Source: a virus
DNA: 50,858 nt
Reading direction: 5' to 3' (one strand)
IMG/VR virus record: IMGVR_UViG_3300028392_001917
Coordinates: 1-50,858 of that record
Shown: piece after piece, positions 22,905-30,783 of the stretch
How the letters are laid out: each line of letters opens with the position of its first letter
How positions within the stretch are numbered: the first letter of the stretch is position 1
Made by a program: the position numbers and the translations under genes
Notes under the pieces: generated by a model
What the model saw: the letters and a program-made list of their open reading frames with translations, nothing else
The model's database searches: none
What the model was told of the DNA's origin: nothing

Positions 22905-23150
22905 ATTTTGGATGACAAGGTATAACTACCTCGGAGATCAAGCGGCTAGCGCCCAAACCTCATCGTTAGATGCGTTTGCATTTAAAGTTTTTTGTGTCTT
23001 CGACCGGGAATCCCCAATCCTACGGCTTCTACATTGCCGAGTAGATCTTTTTAATACTTGTTACCACGTCGAAACTGTGTCATCCCCACCTAAATATACA
23101 ATATACACTTAGGTGGAGATGCCGGGCTCTGCCCCCGGGTCCGCGATACT
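22905..23150 (-). ncRNA. ssrA: Circularly permuted (two-piece) tmRNA
   Basis: Order on the minus strand: acceptor piece, spacer, coding piece. The acceptor piece has a 5-bp T-arm-like stem CCGGG/CCCGG, then CATCTCC and ACC (+ 23112-23121). A 24-base spacer follows, and the coding piece starts GGGGATG at 23087 with GTTTCGACG after it. GGGGATG pairs with CATCTCC as a 7-bp acceptor stem; CGTGGTA pairs with TATCGCG as helix P2. The tag frame at 22979-22938 encodes ANASNDEVWALAA plus stop, close to the usual AND...ALAA. It rescues stalled ribosomes and marks products for ClpXP. Exact ends are approximate. Confidence 0.9.
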
Positions 23151-23274
23151 TTTCTCTCCAAGCGTTAAACTACCATTCTTTTTCGTGACATACTTGATTT
23201 AAGTCTGCCACTACTAAAACCTTTAAGGACATATTCTTGCTGTTTTTCAAAAGGGATTACAACTATTCTTTTAT

Positions 23275-23589
23275 TTAACGCTGATAGCAATTACGCTCGC
23301 GATAAATTTGTCCATCGGGTGTTTGAATCTCTTTCCAATCAGTACACATAACACGGGGTTGTTGTACAATAACGGGCTGTTGCTGTACAATAACCGGTTG
23401 TTGTTGCACTACAGTCTGCGACTGATTAGCATTGGCAATAACGGCTCCTGCAATTCCACCAAGGATCAAAGGACCCACCCAATCATTGCGTTCAACAACG
23501 ACAGTACGTTCTGGATAACGATGATGCCATTGGGCGTTTGCTGCCGTGGCTGCTACCAACATAGTAATTACAAATACGAGTTTTTTCAT
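23275..23589 (-). CDS. Small secreted protein with VVQQQPVIVQQQP repeats
   Basis: 104 residues. Signal peptide MKKLVFVITMLVAATAANAQ, a glycine-zipper-like stretch ILGGIAGAVIANA, three V/Q/P repeats and a Cys-containing end (CTDWKEIQTPDGQIYRERNC) that may form a disulfide. An AGGAG site precedes the ATG. It resembles small surface proteins of Gram-negative bacteria; function unknown. Confidence 0.68.
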   Translation of the reverse strand: MKKLVFVITMLVAATAANAQWHHRYPERTVVVERNDWVGPLILGGIAGAVIANANQSQTVVQQQPVIVQQQPVIVQQPRVMCTDWKEIQTPDGQIYRERNCYQR

Positions 23590-23644
23590 TTCTATCTCCT
23601 GTTAGTTAAATAACGCCTTAGAACACTGTTGTGTTGACATTATT

Positions 23645-24265
23645 TTACTTGTTTGCTAGAGGATTGTCAATAGCTTTCTGTATCTTTTGGTCAAGTTCCT
23701 TTTTCAATACTTCCACTTCTTTGGTAACTTCTTTCTTCAAAGTTTGAGTTTCGGCATTGATCTCTCTACGGGCTTGAGCCATTTCTGTACGAACTGCTGC
23801 TGCTTCACTACGGGCTTTGTCCAAATCTTCTCTAACACCTTTACGCATATCACGCATTTCATTTTCAGATTCACGCTGTGCTTGTTTAACACTACGCTCA
23901 ACTTGTTCAGTCACGCTTTCATTACGACGAATATCATTCTTTAAGTCATTCTTAATATCACGAGTGTAATCACTGGTCTTACCACTATTCTCTTCGATGA
24001 CTGCCAAACGCTTGTCAAACCCGCTAAGGTCTGGAGCAGAATAATCAGCAATCTTTTTCTTCATACTTTGGTAGTCTTTGTAAACTTCAAAGGCACCATA
24101 TAGACCACCTAGGCCAGATGATACAATAGTAAATGCCACCATTAGTTTTGCTGGTGTAAATTCATAACCACCAATACTAATAACAGTATCTTTACTAGCA
24201 TACTTTTTTGCTGCTGCTTCAAGTTCGTCAACTTTGGCATCTACACTTTTAATTTCTTCTGTCAT
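23645..24265 (-). CDS. Single-span membrane protein with long coiled coil
   Basis: 206 residues from the ATG at 24265, preceded by AAGGAG; an earlier start would overlap the upstream stop. One membrane helix lies near residues 40-60 (LMVAFTIVSSGLGGLYGAF), followed by about 130 residues of charged heptad-like coiled coil. Probably inner membrane with a long soluble arm. It directly follows the two large secreted proteins and may work with them. Confidence 0.68.
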   Translation of the reverse strand: MTEEIKSVDAKVDELEAAAKKYASKDTVISIGGYEFTPAKLMVAFTIVSSGLGGLYGAFEVYKDYQSMKKKIADYSAPDLSGFDKRLAVIEENSGKTSDYTRDIKNDLKNDIRRNESVTEQVERSVKQAQRESENEMRDMRKGVREDLDKARSEAAAVRTEMAQARREINAETQTLKKEVTKEVEVLKKELDQKIQKAIDNPLANK

Positions 24266-24275
24266 TTTTATCTCC

Positions 24276-26804
24276 TTATTTGTATTGCATATCAATCATT
24301 TGTTTATGCAAACTATCACTACTCATTTGTCTTAATGCTCGAGCATTATCAACCACTGTTTGTCCCTTATAAACTTCTTTGGGTTCATAAAAGGCTGCAT
24401 CCCTTAATGCAACACTATATACTTCAAACCCTTTTGGTTGTAGGGCCATTGATGCAATATCAACGCTGCCTGCTAGATCATTTGGTTGTACATTTCTATT
24501 AACTGTACTGGTTTGTTGTTGTATATTTTCTTGCATCATTTCAAAACGTTGTTGCATTAAATCCGATAATGGACTACCTGCACGAGCATTTCCAAAACTG
24601 GCTATTTGTATTGCAGGTACTTCTACTTCATTTACTTTTGTTTCATTGCGTAGTTGATATGTAGAGGCAGATTGTACAGTTGGTTGTGTATTGGCAGAAC
24701 TTGCTACATTGAATAAGTTAAGTCCAATTGGATTATTTTTCCCAATAACTAACCCAGCACCACTATTGGATTGGGCAGTACTTTCTGGTATTGGCGGTGC
24801 TGGCGGTTTTAACATACTTGAACTGCTGACTGATGTATCTTGTTGCTGAACATTGATATTAGATGACATCATTGATAATGTGATTACTCCAGATGCTGCT
24901 TGTTGTACTTGTTGAGTTTCCTGTGCTTGTTGTGTGGCACGATAAGAATTATTTGATTGTCCTTGTTGACCAGACGACTGATTAAACTGTTGAGTTTGTT
25001 GCATTGTTGTCTGTGATGTTCCTATAGATGCTTGAGTTGATTGGCTAGAAAACTGTGCTGCGGCTGCTGCACTATTAGCACTCATATCATTTAATGATGC
25101 AATGGCTGCGGCTGCCGTAGCCTGTGATTGCTGTGTAGATCCTTCTACTATTCTAGCAGCATTTTGTACCGCCATCTGTTGTGTGGCTTTATCTCTCTCT
25201 TGCGCGGCTCTTGCTACACTTAATGCGGCACTTGGAGTCATTCTAGGACCGTCGGCTTTACTTGGACCTGCTTGCTGTGGCCCAGAACTTGTAGGCGGTG
25301 CAGACTGTGCTGTCTGTGGAGGACCACCTGCTGGTTGCGGAGTTGTAGGTGCTGGTCCTGCTTGTTGTGGATTAGGCTGTGCTGGATTATCTTGTGCTAC
25401 CACTGGATTCTGATTTGGATCTTGTCCAGTACTTGCCGACTGTTGTTGCGGTGATTGCTGGGCGGGTTGCTGTTGTGCTTGTTGTTGTGGTTGTGCAGGA
25501 TCAGGACTTGCTAATGCTGGTGCAGACTGTGCTACTTCTGGAGATGCCGCTGCTGGTGCAGGCGCTGCTGGGGCGCTGGCACTTGCTACAGTTGAACCTA
25601 AGATCATATTTTTAGCATAGGCAACGGCATAACCAGGGCAAGTGGTACTTGACAAAGGATTAGTCACACACGGGTCTGGTTTATAAAGAGCATTAACATA
25701 CATATTTTGAATTGCCGCATTACCCGATGTACTAGCACCTAGTGTAAAATTACCTAATGATAATGAATTTGTTGTACTGGCAAGTAAGAACTGATATGAA
25801 ACATTTTCAGCAGTATTAGGAGTATTTCTACTTTGTGTGGCAGTATAAATTACATCATTGCTACTGTTGGTTAATCGTACTCTCATAGTAGCATTTGGAT
25901 TGTTAGTTAAGTAGGCGCCGCAGGTAAAAGCATTATCCCAACTTACACATTCGTTGGTCCTTGTACCATTGCCTAAACTATAATTATAACCATAGTTGAA
26001 ACCGTATACTTCAACACCTGCTCCAGAACTTTTAAGTGCTGTATTGATAGCAAATGAATTGTAAACTATATCACCGTTGGACATTAAATTTGAATTTACT
26101 AAATTACCACTAGTGACTACGCTACTAAATCCTGAGCAATTAGGACTGTATGCAGGATTAAGACTACAAGGATCAACTCGATATTTCAAACTAAAACTAA
26201 CGTTGGTAATTTCTGGACCATAATTACCAGCCCAAAAGTTATTGTCCTTACCAACAAAGCCAACTCGTGCATTGCTATAGTTTGTAGCCGCTATAGGATT
26301 GGCAAATGTTTCACTAAAGTTGAAATCAGTCCAGTTGTATTTGGCGTTAGTATGACTTAGGTAATCATATGCGGCAACCTGGGTACCGGCGGTATTATAA
26401 AACTTAACATAAGCATCTAAGTAATCTTGCCTACCGTCATCCCAGCCGTTGCCGTTTTTAGCACGAAATCCAAAATTAAAACCACTTAGTTGTACTCCTG
26501 TACCACCTGCGGCCAATGCTCGATTTATATTAACAACTTGATTTAAGTCTATTTGACCATAACTGAAATTGATACTGCCGTCGGGTCTAACACTGGGCTT
26601 AGGGCCGCAATTGCCAGGTTGGCCAGCCTGGAAACATATTTGACTAACGTACACACCATTGTTCCAAATGCTGGTTGTATCTGTAGGTGTAGTACCGGTA
26701 TTGATTAAATTACCGGTAGTAGGATCAACAGTTTGGGCTTTAGAATGACTTATAAACGATAGCGCCAAGCAAAGCACCAAGGCCCATTTTAGTATACGTG
26801 TCAT
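24276..26804 (-). CDS. Large secreted protein with duplicated domain and Gln/Pro/Ala-rich region
   Basis: 842 residues. A signal peptide (ALVLCLALSFISHSKAQ) is followed by two related domains (about 30-220 and 235-375). Both contain GAG/GTGV-x-(L/V)-x-GFN-(F/Y)-G-(F/Y) and end in a DPC-x-x-NP-x5-C-x-G(Y/F) motif. Residues about 400-640 are low-complexity Pro/Gln/Ala/Ser; the C-terminal 200 are more ordered. The start overlaps the upstream gene by 65 bases and is preceded by GAGG. Probably extracellular or periplasmic. No known function. Confidence 0.72.
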   Translation of the reverse strand: MTRILKWALVLCLALSFISHSKAQTVDPTTGNLINTGTTPTDTTSIWNNGVYVSQICFQAGQPGNCGPKPSVRPDGSINFSYGQIDLNQVVNINRALAAGGTGVQLSGFNFGFRAKNGNGWDDGRQDYLDAYVKFYNTAGTQVAAYDYLSHTNAKYNWTDFNFSETFANPIAATNYSNARVGFVGKDNNFWAGNYGPEITNVSFSLKYRVDPCSLNPAYSPNCSGFSSVVTSGNLVNSNLMSNGDIVYNSFAINTALKSSGAGVEVYGFNYGYNYSLGNGTRTNECVSWDNAFTCGAYLTNNPNATMRVRLTNSSNDVIYTATQSRNTPNTAENVSYQFLLASTTNSLSLGNFTLGASTSGNAAIQNMYVNALYKPDPCVTNPLSSTTCPGYAVAYAKNMILGSTVASASAPAAPAPAAASPEVAQSAPALASPDPAQPQQQAQQQPAQQSPQQQSASTGQDPNQNPVVAQDNPAQPNPQQAGPAPTTPQPAGGPPQTAQSAPPTSSGPQQAGPSKADGPRMTPSAALSVARAAQERDKATQQMAVQNAARIVEGSTQQSQATAAAAIASLNDMSANSAAAAAQFSSQSTQASIGTSQTTMQQTQQFNQSSGQQGQSNNSYRATQQAQETQQVQQAASGVITLSMMSSNINVQQQDTSVSSSSMLKPPAPPIPESTAQSNSGAGLVIGKNNPIGLNLFNVASSANTQPTVQSASTYQLRNETKVNEVEVPAIQIASFGNARAGSPLSDLMQQRFEMMQENIQQQTSTVNRNVQPNDLAGSVDIASMALQPKGFEVYSVALRDAAFYEPKEVYKGQTVVDNARALRQMSSDSLHKQMIDMQYK

Positions 26805-28083
26805 CTATTTTTTCCTCTTCCACTGCTGGAACTTTTTCTTTGTTTTCTTCCCAGGCTAGTTTGGCTTGTTCGCCAATCTTACCTTCGTATGGGCAAGGTG
26901 TTCCTGCTGCCATCATAGCATCAAATATACGACGGTCTTGACACATAGTAGCCACCGCTGCTACCTTCATACCCATATCATATAATGTTTTGGCCAACTT
27001 CAATCTTTCGCAATTTAGATCACGTATGGTACCACCACCACTTACGCCGAAGATCTGTGTCTGTACACTGCCACTGGATCCTGTGGTACATAGATCACCA
27101 TTGCCGCCACTCATCATTGATGGTGCAACTGCTGTAGGTGGAGGTTGAATAACACGCTGTGTGATATCGCTGGTATTAACATTGTTATTAGTCATTGTAC
27201 CACTGTTGATATTTTGATTAACATTATTGTTAGAATTGGTGCTAGCACTGGTAGATGAGTTAACATTGTTATTATTGTTGGTCATACTACCACTTTGAAC
27301 GTTGTTGTTAGTCATCGTACCACTGTTGATATTGGTATTAACATTATTACTAGTTGATGAATTTTGATTAACATTGTTATTATTGTTGGTCATCGTACCA
27401 GAATTAATGTTAGTGTTGGTACTAACATTGGTGTTGACATTGTTATTATTATTGGTCATTGTACCTGTGTTAACATTGTTATTTGTATTAACGCTGGTGC
27501 TAGAGTTAACATTATTATTGTTATTGGTTGCGGTACTTGTACTAGCATTATTATTGTTGTAGGTCATTGTACCAGTATTAACATTATTATTTGTATTAAC
27601 GCTGGTGCTAGCGTTGACATTATTATTGTTGTAGGTCATTGTACCTGTGTTAACATTGTTATTTGTATTAACGCTGGTACTAGTACTGGTGTTGACATTA
27701 TTGTTATTGTTGGTCATTGTACCTGTATTAACGTTATTGTTGTTAAATGTTTGAGTTCCACTATTAACGTTATTGTTATTGTTGGTATACGTAACTGACC
27801 CTGACATAACATTATTGTTATTATTGTTGTTGGTCATTGTACCCGTATTAACATTATTATTGTTATTGGTATTAACACTAGTACTACCAACTGTAGTTTG
27901 ATTAATATTGGTTATGGTACCACTATTAACGTTATTGGTATTAATAGTACTTGTGCTGTTAGATGTACTATTGGTATCTACTAAACTTTTAGAATCATAA
28001 CCACCTTGGTTAATTACAGTTTGCGCCCAAACTGTAGATATAAAGAACATGGCCGCTAACCATAAAAGAATTTTTTTAAACAT
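26740..28083 (-). CDS. Secreted asparagine-repeat protein, likely beta-solenoid or fibre
   Basis: 447 residues. Signal peptide MFKKILLWLAAMFFISTVWA, then about 290 residues built from roughly a dozen units of the form N-N-N-N-V-N-(T/S)-G-T-M-T, almost only Asn, Val, Ser, Thr, Gly and Met. A Cys-containing globular part follows (CERLKLAKTLYDMGMKVAAV and MCQDRRIFDAMMAAGTPCPY), and a short hydrophobic end GLGALLGAIVYKSF. Regular Asn/Thr repeats suggest a stacked beta structure or amyloid-like fibre on the surface. A hairpin with the ribosome site in its loop precedes the ATG. Confidence 0.75.
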   Translation of the reverse strand: MFKKILLWLAAMFFISTVWAQTVINQGGYDSKSLVDTNSTSNSTSTINTNNVNSGTITNINQTTVGSTSVNTNNNNNVNTGTMTNNNNNNNVMSGSVTYTNNNNNVNSGTQTFNNNNVNTGTMTNNNNNVNTSTSTSVNTNNNVNTGTMTYNNNNVNASTSVNTNNNVNTGTMTYNNNNASTSTATNNNNNVNSSTSVNTNNNVNTGTMTNNNNNVNTNVSTNTNINSGTMTNNNNNVNQNSSTSNNVNTNINSGTMTNNNVQSGSMTNNNNNVNSSTSASTNSNNNVNQNINSGTMTNNNVNTSDITQRVIQPPPTAVAPSMMSGGNGDLCTTGSSGSVQTQIFGVSGGGTIRDLNCERLKLAKTLYDMGMKVAAVATMCQDRRIFDAMMAAGTPCPYEGKIGEQAKLAWEENKEKVPAVEEEKIDDTYTKMGLGALLGAIVYKSF

Positions 28084-28084
28084 T

Positions 28085-28106
28085 GTATATAACCCCCGTT
28101 ATATAC
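28085..28106 (-). promoter_or_regulatory. Translation-start hairpin with GGGG loop
   Basis: GTATATAAC-GGGG-GTTATATAC is a perfect 9-bp hairpin ending one base before the ATG of the Asn-repeat protein. The only Shine-Dalgarno-like bases are the four loop G residues and the flanking G, so the ribosome site is presented in, or masked by, the hairpin. Confidence 0.6.
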
Positions 28107-28107
28107 G

Positions 28108-28115
28108 TATTTACT
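28108..28115 (-). promoter_or_regulatory. Late-promoter-like box AGTAAATA
   Basis: NNTAAATA match on the minus strand immediately above the start hairpin of the Asn-repeat protein. It would make this gene and the next ones late. Confidence 0.5.
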
Positions 28116-28149
28116 AACTAACCTTGATAACTTATCTGTGTACATTACT

Positions 28150-28175
28150 CATAAGAAAACCCGCCGAAGCGGGTT
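28150..28175 (-). terminator. Intrinsic terminator, UUCG tetraloop
   Basis: Minus strand AACCCGC-TTCG-GCGGGTT followed by TTCTTAT, below the small membrane-protein gene at 28194. Confidence 0.85.
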
Positions 28176-28193
28176 GTTATTAACTTTGATTTT

Positions 28194-28385
28194 TTAGTTA
28201 ATAGTTAGATGTCCCGTAGCATATAATATGGCCATTACCGGGCCTGCTATATGCTCACCAATTTCATACAATGCCCAAACTGTTAATGCCACTGCCCACC
28301 AAGGATTAGTTTCAGCCTTACGACCTAACCACATAAAAAATCGTGCATGGGTTTGACCAATTTTATTGGCAAATTTAACTATCAT
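28194..28385 (-). CDS. Small membrane protein
   Basis: 63 residues with one or two hydrophobic segments (WWAVALTVWALYEIGEHIAG and VMAILYATGHLTI) after a basic N-terminus. No family recognised. The ATG overlaps the stop of the preceding 49-residue gene as ATGA. Confidence 0.62.
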   Translation of the reverse strand: MIVKFANKIGQTHARFFMWLGRKAETNPWWAVALTVWALYEIGEHIAGPVMAILYATGHLTIN

Positions 28386-28531
28386 TCACTAATTCGAGAA
28401 TAGTTCAAAACCATTCCTTGTCCATATTGTGCTTCAGCAATCAATTTGGCCTGCCAATCGTTGTCAGCACTAACAACTACATTAGCAGTTTGATATTGAT
28501 TAAGACGAACCCAAACAGTATAACGGTACAT
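28382..28531 (-). CDS. 49-residue conserved-looking small phage protein
   Basis: Starts at the ATG at 28531 with AAGGAG upstream. MYRYTVWVRLNQYQTANVVV begins a beta-strand pair, then DNDWQAKLIAEAQYG and the end VLNYSRISE. Small proteins of this pattern recur in T4-like phages; role unknown. It is the first gene after a consensus promoter. Confidence 0.65.
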   Translation of the reverse strand: MYRYTVWVRLNQYQTANVVVSADNDWQAKLIAEAQYGQGMVLNYSRISE

Positions 28532-28560
28532 AGCAGACTCCTTTGTGTTGTTAAGTAATA

Positions 28561-28589
28561 ATTATAACAAGGTTTTACCAGTTTGTCAA
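28561..28589 (-). promoter_or_regulatory. Consensus sigma70 promoter
   Basis: TTGACA, 17-base spacer, TATAAT on the minus strand, driving the 49- and 63-residue genes up to the UUCG terminator. Confidence 0.83.
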
Positions 28590-28611
28590 CGGAAATTTAC
28601 CCAAAAAGTGG

Positions 28612-28688
28612 AGAAATCTGCAAGTATTGGCTTCTCCTGCCTCCCGGACTTGCACCTTCCAAAATGCTATGCATTATGCCCTTGCAGA
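28612..28688 (-). other. Structured intergenic element with alternative pairings
   Basis: Between the M15 peptidase stop and the promoter at 28561-28589. TCTGCAAG and CTTGCAGA can form an 8-bp outer helix enclosing AATGC-TAT-GCATT. Alternatively GCAAGT pairs with an inner ACTTGC, and GGAGAA pairs with TTCTCC. It is not a tRNA (T-arm does not pair). It could be a 3' end structure or a small RNA. Confidence 0.4.
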
Positions 28689-28697
28689 CAATAATAC

Positions 28698-29609
28698 TTA
28701 TGCATTACCTAAATCGTATAATCCAGTAACACCCGGACCTTTGGCATTCTTATCATTCATGAATGTAAGTACCTGTCCACGATTTCCAGTCTTGTTAAAA
28801 CTAATATGATGCCATGGTAATCCAGTTCCTGTGGTTTTATACTCTAATATAAATTGGTCATATTTGGCATTATCTTTAACCCATAATGCTCGTGTATAGT
28901 AATCAGCTTTACTTGCCTTAGCATATTGTATATCACAGGCCATTCCTTTAGGATGTTGGCTAGTAGGACTACCAACTCCTGCTCGTCTAAAAGAACAGGT
29001 CATAAATGCATCGGGGTATTGATGCTTAATTATATCAAAACAATTAATAATTAATAATCGAAGATTATCACACACTTCTTGTACTGTATATCCATTTTCA
29101 ATTGCCACAGTAGCAACATCGTAGGGGAAAACAACACCAGATTGTTTAGTAACTGTTTTTACATAATAAGTAGTGCCGGTTAACGGACCAACACATAATA
29201 CGGTATCATCAACTACACCACCAACTGATACTGAGCCAGCTGTTTCGCCTTGTGTTACCCCTGCAGGCGGTGGGCTTGTATTTGACTGAGCAGGGTTAGT
29301 TGCCGCCGCTGTTCCTTTATCTATGTCTGCCTGTGTAATTGTACCAGCAGCAATTAATGCCTTTTGTTGAGCATCAACTGCGGCTGGACTATCAGCATCA
29401 CCTTCTAATGCTTCAACAACAGATTGCTCTTGTGAAAAATTAGGTGCATTGATTGCCACTTCTATAGCTGCTGCTGCCCCAGTACCTGCAGGGTTATCCC
29501 ATAATGCCATTGGAATATAATTAGCAAATACATTTGAGCTATGATAAACATCAGTTACTTCTTTTAATGTACTGTCTTTTTGATTAACGGATCCTGGTTT
29601 ATATGGCAT
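28698..29609 (-). CDS. Virion-type protein with C-terminal M15 peptidase domain
   Basis: 303 residues. The first 170 residues are low in charge and Ala/Thr/Gly-rich, with a Pro-rich linker near 110. The C-terminal domain has SQHPKGMACDIQYA (H and D metal ligands in S-x-H-x-x-G-x-A-x-D) and LPWHHISF (third His), the motif set of M15-type D,D-peptidases that cut peptidoglycan. Its position and late-type upstream box (GTTAAATA) suggest a baseplate or tail-associated wall-degrading protein. Confidence 0.78.
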   Translation of the reverse strand: MPYKPGSVNQKDSTLKEVTDVYHSSNVFANYIPMALWDNPAGTGAAAAIEVAINAPNFSQEQSVVEALEGDADSPAAVDAQQKALIAAGTITQADIDKGTAAATNPAQSNTSPPPAGVTQGETAGSVSVGGVVDDTVLCVGPLTGTTYYVKTVTKQSGVVFPYDVATVAIENGYTVQEVCDNLRLLIINCFDIIKHQYPDAFMTCSFRRAGVGSPTSQHPKGMACDIQYAKASKADYYTRALWVKDNAKYDQFILEYKTTGTGLPWHHISFNKTGNRGQVLTFMNDKNAKGPGVTGLYDLGNA

Positions 29610-29631
29610 AAATTATTTCCTGGTCTAATAT

Positions 29632-29919
29632 TTAACGTAGGGCAATATCAGTGGTACTATCTCTATATTGATCAGCAGCATCGTGTTTGCTGGTCATTAT
29701 GGCAAATATATGTGACTTGCTTAATGTTACTTCTTTGCCATTGCCTAGAAACATCCACGGCATCAATCCAACACCTTGGCCATTTAGTGTAACACACATT
29801 GGTTTAACAATTTTAATTGTGTCAGCATTTTCACTTTCAAAACGTGCAATTAATTCCTCGCCGTTGATTAGTTTTAAACTAACAACATCTGCACTGGTAA
29901 ATCCTCTTTCTATTAACAT
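29632..29919 (-). CDS. Sm/Lsm-like small protein
   Basis: 95 residues. VVSLKLINGEELIARFESEN, then TIKIVKPMCVTLN, follows the strand pattern of the Sm fold (as in Hfq-like proteins of T4-like phages). RNA binding is possible but unproven. The ATG follows the upstream gene's stop by one base. Confidence 0.55.
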   Translation of the reverse strand: MLIERGFTSADVVSLKLINGEELIARFESENADTIKIVKPMCVTLNGQGVGLMPWMFLGNGKEVTLSKSHIFAIMTSKHDAADQYRDSTTDIALR

Positions 29920-29920
29920 T

Positions 29921-30376
29921 TTATTCCTTTTCTTCTTTGGGTAATTCGCATAATTTCTCTAGCATCTTATAATGATCGTAGGCTTTTTTCAACGCTTCGA
30001 AGTGTTCTAATTTGTCCGGGTCTGGTACTAGTATGGCCAGCCGCTTAGATATTGTGTCCATAAACTCGCCAAGATCCTGACCGTTGATTTTAACATTGCC
30101 TTCGAACTCTGCATCACCTTTTACATTCAATGATGATTGGCTGCTATTAGTATTGATAGTTGCCCAGTTTGCGCTGCCGGTGCCGTTGGAGGTATAAATT
30201 GTTCCAGCACTGCCCGAACCATATGTTCCGCCACTGCCTGATCCTCCAGTACTAACATTGTATTGGGGATACGGACCTATCATACTCGATGTTAGGTAAG
30301 GTATATGCGTACTATCTAATGTAATGGTATCAGAACTCATACTGGACATAAGTACATCTATATCGTTTGAGCTCAT
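29921..30376 (-). CDS. Tail/baseplate-type conserved phage protein
   Basis: 151 residues. A Gly/Ser/Thr-rich repeat region (about 45-85) is followed by SLNVKGDAEFEGNVKINGQ and FMDTISKRLAILVPDPDKLE, a pairing of segments seen repeatedly in T4-like marine phage structural genes. The C-terminal 40 residues are a charged helix. The gene overlaps the glutaredoxin gene by four bases. Confidence 0.6.
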   Translation of the reverse strand: MSSNDIDVLMSSMSSDTITLDSTHIPYLTSSMIGPYPQYNVSTGGSGSGGTYGSGSAGTIYTSNGTGSANWATINTNSSQSSLNVKGDAEFEGNVKINGQDLGEFMDTISKRLAILVPDPDKLEHFEALKKAYDHYKMLEKLCELPKEEKE

Positions 30377-30594
30377 TTTAAATATTCCTTAAGTTCATTA
30401 AGTCCGCCAACATGTGCATCTTCAATAAAGATTTGCGGAACGCTACGAGCAGTAGGAACTTCTTCTAACAATTCTTCTCGAGTATATCCATCACCAATTT
30501 TACGTTCTTCAATTTGATAACCTTTGGACTTTAGTAATGTGTGTGCTTGATCACAGTTAGGGCAGTGATACTTACTCCATAAAATAGCTTTCAT
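30373..30594 (-). CDS. Glutaredoxin
   Basis: 73 residues with the CPNC active site (YHCPNCDQAH), the cis-Pro motif SVPQIFI and a C-terminal GG-x-x-(E/D)L. It reduces disulfides and probably serves as electron donor to the ribonucleotide reductase encoded just upstream on the same strand, like T4 NrdC. Confidence 0.88.
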   Translation of the reverse strand: MKAILWSKYHCPNCDQAHTLLKSKGYQIEERKIGDGYTREELLEEVPTARSVPQIFIEDAHVGGLNELKEYLK

Positions 30595-30599
30595 TTTTA

Positions 30600-30764
30600 T
30601 TATCCTCTTCTATTAATTGCTGAGGCTATCTGATTAACCTCTCCGCGTCTGCGGCTATTTTCTCTTTCTAATAAACTAATACGTTGAGTTAACTCTTGAT
30701 TCTGTTTAATCAATTGTTCAACGAATTGTTCAAGTTTTTTAATTTTATCAGCGTCGGTAGACAT
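30600..30764 (-). CDS. 54-residue coiled-coil protein
   Basis: ATG at 30764. The sequence is one amphipathic helix with heptads (KIKKLEQFVEQLIKQNQEL then ISLLERENSRRR). Function unknown. It lies between a sigma70 promoter and the glutaredoxin gene. Confidence 0.6.
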   Translation of the reverse strand: MSTDADKIKKLEQFVEQLIKQNQELTQRISLLERENSRRRGEVNQIASAINRRG

Positions 30765-30783
30765 ATTTTATCTTCATAGTATT

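Noticed and set aside
23170-23232. 20-codon minus strand frame upstream of the tmRNA (MSLKVLVVADLNQVCHEKEW).
   Set aside because: Short, with no convincing ribosome site or overlap coupling; likely part of the tmRNA leader.
25102-25615. Several + strand frames opposite the Pro/Gln-rich part of the 842-residue protein.
   Set aside because: They are shadows of GCA/CCA/CAA-rich codons, Cys- or Leu-rich, without start signals.
27364-27798. Long + strand frame of Ile/Val/Thr residues opposite the Asn-repeat gene.
   Set aside because: It is the complement of AAT/AAC and GTT codons. It has no ribosome site and no independent protein features.
26740-28083. Asn-repeat region as a tandem DNA repeat or CRISPR-like array.
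   Set aside because: The repeat is at protein level with variable unit length and varied codons. There are no constant repeats with unique spacers, and the frame is continuous with a signal peptide.
28612-28688. Possible tRNA gene in the structured gap (GGTGCAAGTCC resembles a T-loop).
   Set aside because: The flanking T-stem has only two pairs, no anticodon arm of 5 bp with a 7-base loop is found, and the acceptor helix does not lie beside a T-arm.
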